Assembly: GCA_017455845.1 (NCBI GenBank)
Contig: JAFSYY010000045.1
Coordinates: 1 to 41,938, forward strand
Reading direction: 5' to 3'
Length of the DNA stretch: 41,938 nucleotides
Origin: Prevotella sp.
GTDB taxonomy: Bacteria; Bacteroidota; Bacteroidia; Bacteroidales; Bacteroidaceae
Within the stretch, counting starts at the first letter, position 1. The number at the start of each line of letters is the position of its first letter. Below the pieces are notes generated by a model. The model did no database searches. It worked only from the letters and a program-made list of their open reading frames with translations, and was not told the origin of the DNA. The position numbers and the translations under genes were made by a program. Below, one piece after another: positions 15,521-23,188 of the stretch.

Positions 15521-16645
15521 TTAATCATTAATAAGCATTGGCATCATCAGCATCAGCACATCCTGGTTTTCGGGCTGCTCGGAGGGCAGCACCAGACCGG
15601 CACGGCTGGGATCGGCCAACTGTATGACCACCTGCTCGCACTCAAAATTACTCAGTATCTCGATGAACGACGAGCCCTTGAAGCCAATGCTCATAGGCAT
15701 GCCGTTATAGTCGCACGTCATCTTCTCCGTTGCGGTCTTCGAGAAGTCGTAGTCCTCGGCATCGAGTTGCAGCGTGCCGTTCTCCACGTGGAAGCGGATG
15801 AGGTTGCTCGAGTCGTTGGAGAAAGGCTGCACGCGGCGCAGGGCTGCCAGCAGGCCTTGGCGGTCGACGGTCAACTGGTTGGGGTTGCTCTGGGGTATCA
15901 CCGAGTTATAGTTGGGATAGCGGCCCTCGATCAGACGGCAGATGATGATGCCTTCCTCGAAGTTGATCTCGGCGTTGCGCTCGTCGAAGCGCAGCACCAC
16001 ATCGCCCCCCTGCTTGCCCAGCACGCCCTTCAGCAGCGAGGCAGGCTTCTTGGGCAGGATGAAGGCGGCAGGCTGCTCGCTGCGGATGTTAAGCACTTTG
16101 TTGCGCACCAACTTATGACCGTCGCTGGCTACGATAGCCAGACAGTCGGGCGTCAGGTCGAAATAGATGCCGTTCATCACGGGGCGCAGTTCATCCTGTG
16201 CCGTGGCGAAGATAGAGCGGTTGATATTCTCGGCCAGCACCGGTGTGGGAATGGTGATGGTGGTGGCACCGTCGCCCACCTGCTGCGGCTGCGGGAACTC
16301 GTCGGCATTCTCCACGGGCAGGGAGAACATACCGTTCTGGTAGTTGATCTTGGCAATGTTGCTGCTCTGGTCTATGTCAAACGTGATGGGCTGCTCGCTG
16401 ATACCCTTGACGGCTTCCAGCAGGTCGTGGTTGCCCACGCAGAAACGGCCGTCGCCGTCGGTCTCGGTAAGGTCGAGCGAGGTTTTCATCATGACCTCGC
16501 TGTCGGAAGCCGTCAGGTGCAGACGGCCTTCAACGACCTCGAACAGGAAATCACCCAGGATGGGCAACGAATTCTTACTATTGATAACTCTCGACAGAGC
16601 CGTCAGCCGACTGCTCAGTGCTGTGCTTGATACAGTGAATCTCAT
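15521..16645 (-). CDS. dnaN: DNA polymerase III sliding clamp (beta subunit)
   Basis: A 374-aa protein of normal length for the ring-shaped processivity clamp. The start MRFTVSSTALSSRLTALSRV, the segment SLPILGDFLFEVVEGRLHLTASDSE and the late EGRYPNYNSVIPQ are typical of the three repeated clamp domains. The C-terminal LMMPMLIND replaces the usual MPMRL-type ending, still hydrophobic. A promoter with both elements lies upstream on the minus strand at 16680-16711. No inserts are seen in this gene, in contrast to its neighbours. Confidence 0.96.
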   Translation of the reverse strand: MRFTVSSTALSSRLTALSRVINSKNSLPILGDFLFEVVEGRLHLTASDSEVMMKTSLDLTETDGDGRFCVGNHDLLEAVKGISEQPITFDIDQSSNIAKINYQNGMFSLPVENADEFPQPQQVGDGATTITIPTPVLAENINRSIFATAQDELRPVMNGIYFDLTPDCLAIVASDGHKLVRNKVLNIRSEQPAAFILPKKPASLLKGVLGKQGGDVVLRFDERNAEINFEEGIIICRLIEGRYPNYNSVIPQSNPNQLTVDRQGLLAALRRVQPFSNDSSNLIRFHVENGTLQLDAEDYDFSKTATEKMTCDYNGMPMSIGFKGSSFIEILSNFECEQVVIQLADPSRAGLVLPSEQPENQDVLMLMMPMLIND

Positions 16646-16679
16646 ATTGTTCTATTGTTTATATTATCGTTTTGAGGCA

Positions 16680-16711
16680 CAAAAATACAAAAAAAGTGTG
16701 TCAACAGCAAA
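16680..16711 (-). promoter_or_regulatory. dnaN promoter
   Basis: On the minus strand, TTTG at 16711-16708 and TATTTTTG at 16687-16680 with 20 bases between. Expected transcription start is near 16673, giving a leader of about 28 bases. Confidence 0.6.
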
Positions 16712-16726
16712 ATATTTGCGAAAAAA

Positions 16727-16758
16727 TTGCTTGTTTTCAAACTATTTTAGTAATTTCG
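16727..16758 (+). promoter_or_regulatory. Possible promoter of the DUF3127 gene
   Basis: TTGC at 16727-16730 and TAATTTCG at 16751-16758, 20 bases apart. The -7 element differs from the consensus at one base (C for T). The nearby TTTCGCAAGCGATTTCGCAA is a partial dyad that could bind a regulator. Confidence 0.4.
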
Positions 16759-16803
16759 CAAGCGATTTCGCAAAAATACAAACAAAATAACAATTTTAAC
16801 AAT

Positions 16804-17256
16804 ATGGATTTAACAGGAAAAGTTATTGCCATCATGGAGGCAAGAGGTGGTGTGTCGGCACGCACCGGTAATCCATGGATGACCCAGGAATATGTCATCG
16901 AGGTTCCTGGCACCTATCCCCGTAAGATGGTGTTCAACATCTTTGGCGAGGATCGTATCAAACAGTTCAATATTCAGCCAGGCGAGGAGATTACCGTGCA
17001 GTTCGACATTGACGCACGCGAATACAACGGCCGCTGGTTCAACGACATCCGCGCCTTTAACATCATTCGCGGGCAGATAGCCGACAGCATACCTGCTGCC
17101 ACGGCTCCCTTCCCGCCGCAGGGCGTCGCTCCCGCCGCTACTGCCGCTCCCGCCGCAACTGCTGCTCCCGCTGCCCCCGATGCAGCCACAGCACCATTCC
17201 CCCCAGCACAGGAGCCAGCACCTGGCGACGCTCCTGCCGACGACCTGCCGTTCTGA
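16804..17256 (+). CDS. DUF3127 protein, SSB-like, with an acidic C-terminal tip
   Basis: A 150-aa protein. The first 95 or so residues match my memory of DUF3127, a small OB-fold-like domain of Bacteroidetes (MDLTGKVIAIMEARGGVSA, YVIEVPGTYPRKMVFNIFGE, VQFDIDAREYNGRWFNDIRA). A disordered Ala/Pro-rich linker follows (PAATAAPAATAAPAAPDA) and the protein ends in DDLPF. This layout, OB-like domain, flexible linker and acidic tip with final Pro-Phe, is that of single-stranded DNA-binding protein. The frame is open from 16672 but the ATG at 16804 gives the family N-terminus. It is divergent from dnaN. DNA binding is inferred. Confidence 0.85.
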   Translation: MDLTGKVIAIMEARGGVSARTGNPWMTQEYVIEVPGTYPRKMVFNIFGEDRIKQFNIQPGEEITVQFDIDAREYNGRWFNDIRAFNIIRGQIADSIPAATAPFPPQGVAPAATAAPAATAAPAAPDAATAPFPPAQEPAPGDAPADDLPF

Positions 17257-17265
17257 CGGAAGCCA

Positions 17266-18621
17266 TCACTCCTCCATGTCGGCATCGAGCCTGTTAGACC
17301 AAAGGTATTTTCGGGTTTCGCGGGCGGCCACGCCGCTAAGCAGGAGCAGGGCAATGAGGTTGGGGATGGCCATGAGCGCATTCATGCAGTCGGCAATGTT
17401 CCAGATAATGTCCAGATTGATGATGCAACCGAAGAAGAGGGCTACGATAAACAGGATTCGGTAGAACCTGTTTATGCGCTGGCCCTCTATATAGTTTACG
17501 GCACTCTCGCCGTAGTAACTCCATCCAAGTATGGTGCTGAAGGCAAACGTCAGGATGCCGAAGGTGAGCAGCGGTGCACCTACGTAGGGAATCTTGCTGA
17601 AGGCCACCTTGGTCAAGGCCGCCCCGTCGTCGTAACTGATGTCGGGATAGGCTAGGATGCTGCTGACGAGCACCATGCCGGTGAGGGCGCAGATGATGAC
17701 GGTGTCCCAGAAGGTGCCTGTGCTCGACACGAGGGCCTGTCGCACAGGGTTGCGCGTCTGAGCCGCCGCCGCCACGATGGGTGCGCTGCCCATGCCGCTC
17801 TCGTTGGAGAAAAGACCTCGGGCAATACCATAGCGGGCCGCCATCATGACCGTGCTGCCTACGAAGCCGCCGCCAGCCGCCGAAGGGTTGAAGGCCGACG
17901 AGACGATGAGTTTCAGGGCGGGCCATACAAACTCGGCGTTCATGCAGAGAATGGCCAGACAGCCCACCACATAGAACAGGGCCATGACGGGCACCAGCAC
18001 CATACACACGCGGGCTATCGACTTCACGCCGCCTAATATCACCACTGCCGTAAGCAGGCAGACGAAAATACCCACGACCCATGTCGGAACGCCAAAGGTC
18101 TCGTTAGCCAGCAGCGCAATGCTGTTGGCCTGCACCGTGCAGCCGATGCCGAACGAGGCCAGGGCGGTAAAGACGGCAAAGAGGACGGCGAGCCACTTCA
18201 TGTTGAGGCCGCGCTCCAGCGCATACATCGGACCGCCATACGTCCTCCCGTCGCTGCCCTTTACCCTGTATTTCACTGCCAGGAGACCTTCGGCATATTT
18301 CGTCGACATGCCGAAGATGCCGGTGAGCCAGCACCACAGCACAGCGCCGGGCCCGCCGAGAGCCACCGCCGTAGCCACGCCCACGATATTGCCTGTGCCG
18401 ATGGTGGCCGCCAGTGCGGTGGCCAGTGCCCCGAACTGACTGACATCGCCCGAGGCTTTGTCGTCTTTCTTGATGGAGAGGCGGATGCCCGTCAGCAGTT
18501 TTCGCTGCGGCACACCCAGCCTGACGGTCAGGAACAGGTGCGTGCCCAGCAACAGCACAATCATCGGCCAGCCCCACAGCCAGCCGCTAATAAGCGAGAA
18601 GAAATCATTGATGGCGTCCAT
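17266..18621 (-). CDS. Sodium:alanine/glycine symporter, AGCS family
   Basis: A 451-aa inner-membrane transporter with about ten hydrophobic segments. AGCS motifs are clear: FGALATALAATIGTGNIVG, GPGAVLWCWLTGIFGM, KYAEGLLAVKYRVKG, YGGPMYALERGL, and GLFSNESGMGSAPI. It takes up alanine or glycine with sodium. Its stop lies 9 bases from the convergent DUF3127 gene, and its ATG lies 20 bases after the panE stop, so it may be cotranscribed with panE. Confidence 0.92.
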   Translation of the reverse strand: MDAINDFFSLISGWLWGWPMIVLLLGTHLFLTVRLGVPQRKLLTGIRLSIKKDDKASGDVSQFGALATALAATIGTGNIVGVATAVALGGPGAVLWCWLTGIFGMSTKYAEGLLAVKYRVKGSDGRTYGGPMYALERGLNMKWLAVLFAVFTALASFGIGCTVQANSIALLANETFGVPTWVVGIFVCLLTAVVILGGVKSIARVCMVLVPVMALFYVVGCLAILCMNAEFVWPALKLIVSSAFNPSAAGGGFVGSTVMMAARYGIARGLFSNESGMGSAPIVAAAAQTRNPVRQALVSSTGTFWDTVIICALTGMVLVSSILAYPDISYDDGAALTKVAFSKIPYVGAPLLTFGILTFAFSTILGWSYYGESAVNYIEGQRINRFYRILFIVALFFGCIINLDIIWNIADCMNALMAIPNLIALLLLSGVAARETRKYLWSNRLDADMEE

Positions 18622-18632
18622 GGATGATGAGG

Positions 18633-18653
18633 GTTGAGAGTTTATAGTTGAGA
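18633..18653. repeat. Heptamer array at the 3' end of panE
   Basis: GTTGAGA, GTTTATA, GTTGAGA. On the minus strand it supplies the last residues and the TAA stop of panE. Confidence 0.5.
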
Positions 18654-19550
18654 AGCGATGAAGCGCAGTTCGGCCTCGAGCATCTCCAGTTTAGGCATCC
18701 GCAGGCCCGCCTTGTGGGCCACGGCGATGGGGCGCGTATAGAGATAGTCTATTTCCATGGGGCGGTGGAAGTCGAAGTCCAGTTTCATGGAGGGTGAATA
18801 GGGTGTCATCTCGTCGGTCATCAGAATCATCTCATCGGCAAACGACTCGTCGATGGCCTCGATGCCCAAGGCGTTGGCCGTATGGATAACCTCCATCATC
18901 TGCTCGCGTATCAGTGCCCTTGTAGAGGGATGCTGAAGCAGATGGTTGGTCTGTGTGTTCAGGGCCACGGTCATGCCATTGAAGGGCATGTTCCACACGG
19001 CCTTGCGCCAGCGGGCTTCCTCATACGCCACCACGCCGGCCTTGATGCCTGCCTCGGTGAAATCGGCCACCATTTGCTGGAACCGCTGCTCGTTGCGACA
19101 GGAATAGTTGCCGAAGTTGATGTGGCCGTAGCATTGATGGTTCACACGGCCTGGCTCGGTCTTGGCCGAACAGATGAAGGCGAGCCCTGCCACGAGTTGT
19201 ATGCCGGGAAACCACTGTGACAAATCTTCCTCCAGTCCGATGCCGTTCTGTATGAGCACCACCATTGTCTGCTCATGGAGCAGCGGCGGCAGCAACTGCT
19301 TCAGCAGATGGTTGCGTGTGGACTTCAGGCACACCAGCACCACGTCGGCCGCCGGCATGTCGGTTGTCGACTGATAGGCATGTACCGCGGGCAGATGGAA
19401 TGAGCCGTCGCACGAGTCTACCTGCAGGCCGTTTGCCTTCACATAATCATAGTCACTATGCAGCAGGAAATGCACCTCCTGTCCGCTATGAGCCAGTTTG
19501 CTGCCATAATAGCCGCCGATGGCTCCTGTACCTATTACTGCGTAAGTCAT
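18642..19550 (-). CDS. panE: 2-dehydropantoate 2-reductase family protein
   Basis: A 302-aa ketopantoate reductase family member that would make pantoate with NADPH on the way to pantothenate and CoA. The N-terminal Rossmann motif is YAVIGTGAIGGYYGSKLAHS. Other landmarks are VLVCLKSTRN, NGIGLEEDL and a C-terminal helical half with ARWRKAVWNMPFNGM carrying the conserved Lys and Asn. The frame allows an ATG at 19571 directly next to the GH3 stop, but 19550 gives the usual family N-terminus (MTYAVIGTG); either is possible. Its end is encoded by a heptamer array. Confidence 0.88.
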   Translation of the reverse strand: MTYAVIGTGAIGGYYGSKLAHSGQEVHFLLHSDYDYVKANGLQVDSCDGSFHLPAVHAYQSTTDMPAADVVLVCLKSTRNHLLKQLLPPLLHEQTMVVLIQNGIGLEEDLSQWFPGIQLVAGLAFICSAKTEPGRVNHQCYGHINFGNYSCRNEQRFQQMVADFTEAGIKAGVVAYEEARWRKAVWNMPFNGMTVALNTQTNHLLQHPSTRALIREQMMEVIHTANALGIEAIDESFADEMILMTDEMTPYSPSMKLDFDFHRPMEIDYLYTRPIAVAHKAGLRMPKLEMLEAELRFIASQL

Positions 19551-19571
19551 TGTATTACAAGCATGATTCAT

Positions 19572-22154
19572 TTAAAAGCCGGTATTCACCTTAGTCTTTG
19601 AGAAATAGAACTCACGGAGCGGTTTCTGCACAAGGTTGCCTTTCAGAGCAATGGTCTGCTGGAGACGGATGTCCTGCGACGAGGCTCCTATCTTGACGAT
19701 ATATTCTCCCGGGGCCACATTCCACCGACGCTGATCCTCATGGGTATAGTAGCCGAACTGCTCGGTATAGAGTGTTGCCTCTACGGTCTTGCTCTCGCCT
19801 GGCTGCAGCGACACGCGGGCGAAGCCCTGGAGTTGGATGGGGCGGATGGGCTGTTGGACGCTGGCAGGTGCCAGGTAGATCTGCACCACTTCGTCGGCCG
19901 CCGTCTTGCCGGTATTCTTGACCTCAAACGAGAGGTTGATGTCCTGGTCGGTCGTCATGGCTTCCTTGTCGGCCTTTAGGTTGCCATACTCAAAGGTGGT
20001 ATAACTCAGGCCGTAGCCGAAAGGCCAAGAAAATTTACTATTTGACGATTTACAATTTGACAATTTACTGTCTGACGATTTGCTATCTGCCATTTCAGCC
20101 GGATTATTGTAGCAAAGGGGCTCGTAGGTTTCCGCATTGGGATAACTGACTGACAGTTTGGCCGACGGCGACACCTTGCCAAAGAGGATGTCGGCCACGG
20201 CATTGCCTCCCTCCTCGCCCGGGTACCACGCCTGGATGACAGCGGCACACTTCTCGGCCAGCCCAGACACCACCTGTGCACGGCCGCCGAACATGACCAG
20301 CACCACGGGCTTACCCGTCTTGATCAACTCCTCTACGTATTGCTCCTGGCTGCCAGGCAGACGCAGACCCTTGCGGTCGCGGTTCTCGCCGCAGAGCATC
20401 ACGTTCTCGCCAACGGCTGCAATAATCACGTCGGCCTGCCGCGCCATCGCGAGGGCTTCAGCCTTGTCGGCCTTCTCGCCGGAGTGCACCTTACGGTGCA
20501 GGATCTCATACTCCCAGGCGCGGGCATCGCCGCCCTTGATGAAGTCGGTCTCTATCTCTTCGGTCCAGTCGCAGCCACGTGAATACAACAAGTTGAATGG
20601 AGCGGTTGGGGTGTTGGTTGTCTGGTCGTTCAGGCAGTTTTTCATACCCTCCAGAAGCGTCACGATGTGTGGTTTCTCTGAGGTATAGTCAACCTTCTTC
20701 CAGAAATACGACATGGCGGGATAGGTATAGTCGCCACACATGGCCCATATCGAGTTAGCGTTGGGGCCGGTGAGCAAGATGTTGAGGTTTGAGGTTTTTG
20801 ACTTGAGGTTTGAAAGCGGGAGAATGTCGTTGTTTTCGAGCAACACGACGCTCTGCGTGGCAATGTTGTAGGCCGTCTGCCGCTCTTCGGGCGTGTCGAG
20901 GACGATATGCTCCGTGCTGTAGAGGTAGGCGTCATTGTCGAAAAAGCCGGCTCTTAACTTGAAGCGCAACACGTCTTTCACGGCACGCTCGAAAGCCTCC
21001 GACCCCACAAGGCCCTGATCGATAGCCTGCTGTAGGTGCTCGTAGTTGGCACCGAAGGGGAAGTCCACGTCGTTGCCGGCATTGATGGCGGCAGCAGCCT
21101 TCTGTATGACGGCGGGAAAACCGCCGTCCACGGACGCAGAGTCGTTCGCGGCGGTGCTGTTGTCTGATTCATGAATATGGTTGACGGGCGCGGGCAACTG
21201 GTCGATGGCGGTGTAATCGCTCACTACCATGCCGTCGAAGCCGAGATAGTTGCGCAGGATGTCCTGCAGGATCCAACTGTTGGCCACGCAGTTCACCATC
21301 TCCTTTGCGTCAGCAGATTCTTGCGTCCCTTCGGTAGCAAGCGACCAGAGGTCGAGCGCTTCATTCTTCCCTCTTCCCTCTTCCCTTCTCATGGCATGAT
21401 AGCCTGGCATGAGGCACTTGCTGCCGGCCAGCCGGATCATCGCCTCATGGGGCATCAGTATCTCCTCCATCAGCACCTTCTCGTCGGCATCGCCACCGCC
21501 GCCATAGCCGAGGTAATGCTTTGAGCAGGCACCCACGCCTTTCTTCAAGTCGCCTTGTTGCAAGCCCTTGACGAAGGCCACGCCCATAGCAGCCGACAGG
21601 TAACCATCTTCGCCATACGACTCCTCCAGGCGGTTGAACGAGGGTATGCGGCACACATCGACCATTGGCGAGAGAGCCAGCACGCCGCCCATCTTGCGCA
21701 GGGCAGTGCTTGTCTGTCGCGTCTTCAGTTCGGCCAGTTCCGTGTTAAACGAGCAGGCCTGTCCTATCTGCTGCGGATAGATGGTGGCACCCAGCGTGTT
21801 GATGCCCGAGAGCACCTCTTCGTGGAACAGGGCGGGTATGCCGCTCGGCGTGTTCTCCTTGAGCCACTGCTGCACGGCGGCCACACGGTCGCGCACGTCG
21901 TTAGGATCGCGAGGCTGCTGCAGGCAGAACTGCGAGAAATGGCCGATGCCATTGGGTATCATTTCGTGGCACTTTGCCGTGTCCAACTGTCCTGCCTCGT
22001 CGAAGAGGTCGTCCATATACATGCTTCTCAGTTGTGCGATACGCTCCTCCTGCGACATCCTGTCGTAGAGTTCGTCAACGCGCTGTTCAAGGTCAACAGC
22101 CGTGTTACAGCCTGCAAGAAATACAGCCATGCCAATCATCAGTCTTTTATCCAC
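19572..22154 (-). CDS. Glycoside hydrolase family 3 lipoprotein (beta-glucosidase/xylosidase type)
   Basis: An 860-aa GH3 enzyme. It starts with GTG at 22154 after an AGGAAG, and a lipobox (MAVFLAGC) makes it a lipoprotein of the outer part of the cell. The N-terminal barrel has IPALFHEEVLSG, SKHYLGYGG and the nucleophile Asp in GFDGMVVSDYTA (about residue 310). The second domain and the fibronectin-like C-terminal domain (PFGYGLSYTTFEY) follow. Three repeat sites are read in frame: a 52-bp core with heptamers (21311-21390) between GYHAMRRE and MVNCVANSWIL, heptamers before NILLTGPNAN, and a Ser/Lys-rich insert before WPFGYG. Active-site motifs are intact. Substrate unknown. Confidence 0.93.
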   Translation of the reverse strand: MDKRLMIGMAVFLAGCNTAVDLEQRVDELYDRMSQEERIAQLRSMYMDDLFDEAGQLDTAKCHEMIPNGIGHFSQFCLQQPRDPNDVRDRVAAVQQWLKENTPSGIPALFHEEVLSGINTLGATIYPQQIGQACSFNTELAELKTRQTSTALRKMGGVLALSPMVDVCRIPSFNRLEESYGEDGYLSAAMGVAFVKGLQQGDLKKGVGACSKHYLGYGGGGDADEKVLMEEILMPHEAMIRLAGSKCLMPGYHAMRREEGRGKNEALDLWSLATEGTQESADAKEMVNCVANSWILQDILRNYLGFDGMVVSDYTAIDQLPAPVNHIHESDNSTAANDSASVDGGFPAVIQKAAAAINAGNDVDFPFGANYEHLQQAIDQGLVGSEAFERAVKDVLRFKLRAGFFDNDAYLYSTEHIVLDTPEERQTAYNIATQSVVLLENNDILPLSNLKSKTSNLNILLTGPNANSIWAMCGDYTYPAMSYFWKKVDYTSEKPHIVTLLEGMKNCLNDQTTNTPTAPFNLLYSRGCDWTEEIETDFIKGGDARAWEYEILHRKVHSGEKADKAEALAMARQADVIIAAVGENVMLCGENRDRKGLRLPGSQEQYVEELIKTGKPVVLVMFGGRAQVVSGLAEKCAAVIQAWYPGEEGGNAVADILFGKVSPSAKLSVSYPNAETYEPLCYNNPAEMADSKSSDSKLSNCKSSNSKFSWPFGYGLSYTTFEYGNLKADKEAMTTDQDINLSFEVKNTGKTAADEVVQIYLAPASVQQPIRPIQLQGFARVSLQPGESKTVEATLYTEQFGYYTHEDQRRWNVAPGEYIVKIGASSQDIRLQQTIALKGNLVQKPLREFYFSKTKVNTGF
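20034..20089. repeat. Heptamer array inside GH3 gene (TTTGACG type)
   Basis: Eight degenerate 7-bp units. The coding strand gives a Ser/Lys-rich linker (SKSSDSKLSNCKSSNSK) before the conserved PFGYGLSYT of GH3 enzymes. Confidence 0.7.
20784..20818. repeat. Heptamer array inside GH3 gene (GAGGTTT type)
   Basis: GAGGTTT, GAGGTTT, TTGACTT, GAGGTTT, GAAAGCG. Read on the coding strand as SNLKSKTSNLN, just before the ILLTGPNAN strand. Confidence 0.65.
21311..21390. repeat. 52-bp core repeat plus heptamers, in frame in the GH3 gene (copy 1)
   Basis: Core 21311-21362 contains CTTGC...GCAAG and CGACC-AGA-GGTCG hairpins and ends in AGCGCTTC. Heptamers TTCATTC, TTCCCTC, TTCCCTC, TTCCCTT follow. The GH3 gene reads it in the reverse direction, as EALDLWSLATEGTQESAD after EEGRGKN, where other GH3 enzymes have a short loop. 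Confidence 0.85.
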
Positions 22155-22191
22155 TTCCTAATAATTCTGTATTGATTAATATATGAAGATG

Positions 22192-22219
22192 CAAATTTAC
22201 GAAAAAATCTTGTAACAAA
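22192..22219 (-). promoter_or_regulatory. Possible promoter of the GH3 gene
   Basis: TAAATTTG at 22199-22192 on the minus strand, with TTTG at 22219-22216. The spacing of 16 is shorter than the usual 19-20, so this is tentative. Confidence 0.4.
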
Positions 22220-22256
22220 CGAGGGATTTTGGAGAATTAACACTAATCTGTGACTT

Positions 22257-22440
22257 GGTATCAAAACTTGGTATCAAAACAGTATCAAAGTCAGGCCGCC
22301 GGAGTATCGAGACTGTATACACTTTGTGTTCCGGCTGTATACAACTTGTATTCAGCCTGAATACAGTTTGTATTCGGCAGGAATACAAGTTGTATACAGC
22401 CGGAATACATTTTGTATTCGGGCTGAATACAAGTCAACTG
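22257..22440. repeat. Array of palindromic units with an exact 22-bp period (copy 2, inverted)
   Basis: ATACA-NNN-TGTAT type dyads begin at 22317, 22339, 22361, 22383 and 22405, with a half unit at 22427, always 22 bases apart. The GCCGCCGGAGTATCG border motif (about 22294-22309) precedes the array, whereas its complement follows copy 1, so the two copies are inverted relative to each other. Ahead of it are short GTATCAAAA repeats. Together with the 18-bp repeats at 22456-22572 this accounts for most of the 468-base gap between the GH3 gene and ispF, in which I see no convincing gene. Confidence 0.8.
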
Positions 22441-22455
22441 AACTTTTTCGGCGGA

Positions 22456-22572
22456 CGTAATGGCGACCGTGGCGGCAACCGTGAAAGCCGTGGCGGCAAC
22501 CGTGAAAGCCGTGGCGACCGTGAAGGCCGTGGCAACCGTGAAAGCCGTGGCGACCGTGAAGGCCGTGGCGGT
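22456..22572. repeat. 18-bp tandem repeat with RGG-like coding potential
   Basis: About six imperfect copies of an 18-bp unit (CGTGAAAGCCGTGGCGAC and variants). The plus strand reads GGNRESRGD-type repeats that continue to a stop at 22644, after VKVPDFGAGWRHQ. This looks like the disordered tail of an RNA-binding protein or DEAD-box helicase, but no folded domain precedes it. It could be a gene remnant or simply a tandem repeat. It overlaps the 3' end of ispF on the other strand. Confidence 0.55.
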
Positions 22573-22622
22573 CGCGTCGGCGGCAAGGTCAAAGTCCCCG
22601 ACTTCGGAGCAGGCTGGAGGCA

Positions 22623-23126
22623 TCAGGAGTCTGGCGACTGGTGAATACTTCTATGTTCTAATAAAGCAACGGCGTAGGCAGAGATGCCTTCCTGACGGCC
22701 CGTAAAGCCGAGCCGCTCGGTGGTTGTTGCCTTAATGGAGATGCAGTCTGGGTCGCATCCGATGATTTGTGCCATGCACTGCTGCATGGCGGGGATGTGC
22801 GGGTTCATCTTCGGCCGCTCGGCACAGATGGTGGCATCGATGTTTCCAAGGACATAGCCTTTAGTGGCGATGAGGTCAATGGTTTTCTTGAGAATCACCT
22901 TGCTGTCCATGCCCAGGGTGTCATTGCTGGTGTCTGGGAAGTGATAGCCAATATCGCGCATGTTAGCGGCACCGAGGATGGCGTCGCAGATGGCGTGAAT
23001 CAGCACGTCGGCATCGCTGTGGCCAAGAAGCCCCAGTTCGTAATCAATCTTGATGCCGCCCATCCATAGGTCGCGGCCAGCCACCAACCGGTGGACATCG
23101 TAGCCCATTCCAACTCTTATCTTCAT
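22623..23126 (-). CDS. ispF: 2-C-methyl-D-erythritol 2,4-cyclodiphosphate synthase
   Basis: A 167-aa enzyme of the MEP isoprenoid pathway, forming the cyclic diphosphate in the cytoplasm as a trimer. The N-terminal motif VGMGYDVHRL holds the metal ligands Asp and His; LLGHSDADVLIHAICDAILGAA, DIGYHFPDT and a late KATTTERLGFTGRQEGI are all typical. The last ten residues (EHRSIHQSPDS) extend beyond the usual end and overlap the 18-bp repeat frame on the opposite strand. It follows porV, an order I recall from Porphyromonas. The gap between the two genes is filled by a 52-bp core repeat. Confidence 0.95.
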   Translation of the reverse strand: MKIRVGMGYDVHRLVAGRDLWMGGIKIDYELGLLGHSDADVLIHAICDAILGAANMRDIGYHFPDTSNDTLGMDSKVILKKTIDLIATKGYVLGNIDATICAERPKMNPHIPAMQQCMAQIIGCDPDCISIKATTTERLGFTGRQEGISAYAVALLEHRSIHQSPDS

Positions 23127-23131
23127 AGCGG

Positions 23132-23187
23132 TAGCAAATATTTGCGTCCCTTCGGTAGCAAGCGACCAAAGGTCGAGCGCTTCACTC
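23132..23187. repeat. 52-bp core repeat between porV and ispF (copy 2)
   Basis: Almost the whole gap between the two genes. The core matches copy 1 at all but a few positions (TAGCAAATATTTGCG at the left, GACCAAAGGTC in the hairpin) and ends in AGCGCTTC with one heptamer, TTCACTC. Confidence 0.85.
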
Positions 23188-23188
23188 T

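Noticed and set aside
15401-16630. Plus-strand frame of 409 codons across dnaN
   Set aside because: Opposite strand of a certain gene. It begins inside the inverted repeat and its composition is that of an antisense frame.
22255-22644. 129-codon plus-strand frame across palindromic array 2
   Set aside because: Its first half is only the translated 22-bp array, which also reads open on the minus strand. I list the DNA as repeats instead of a gene.
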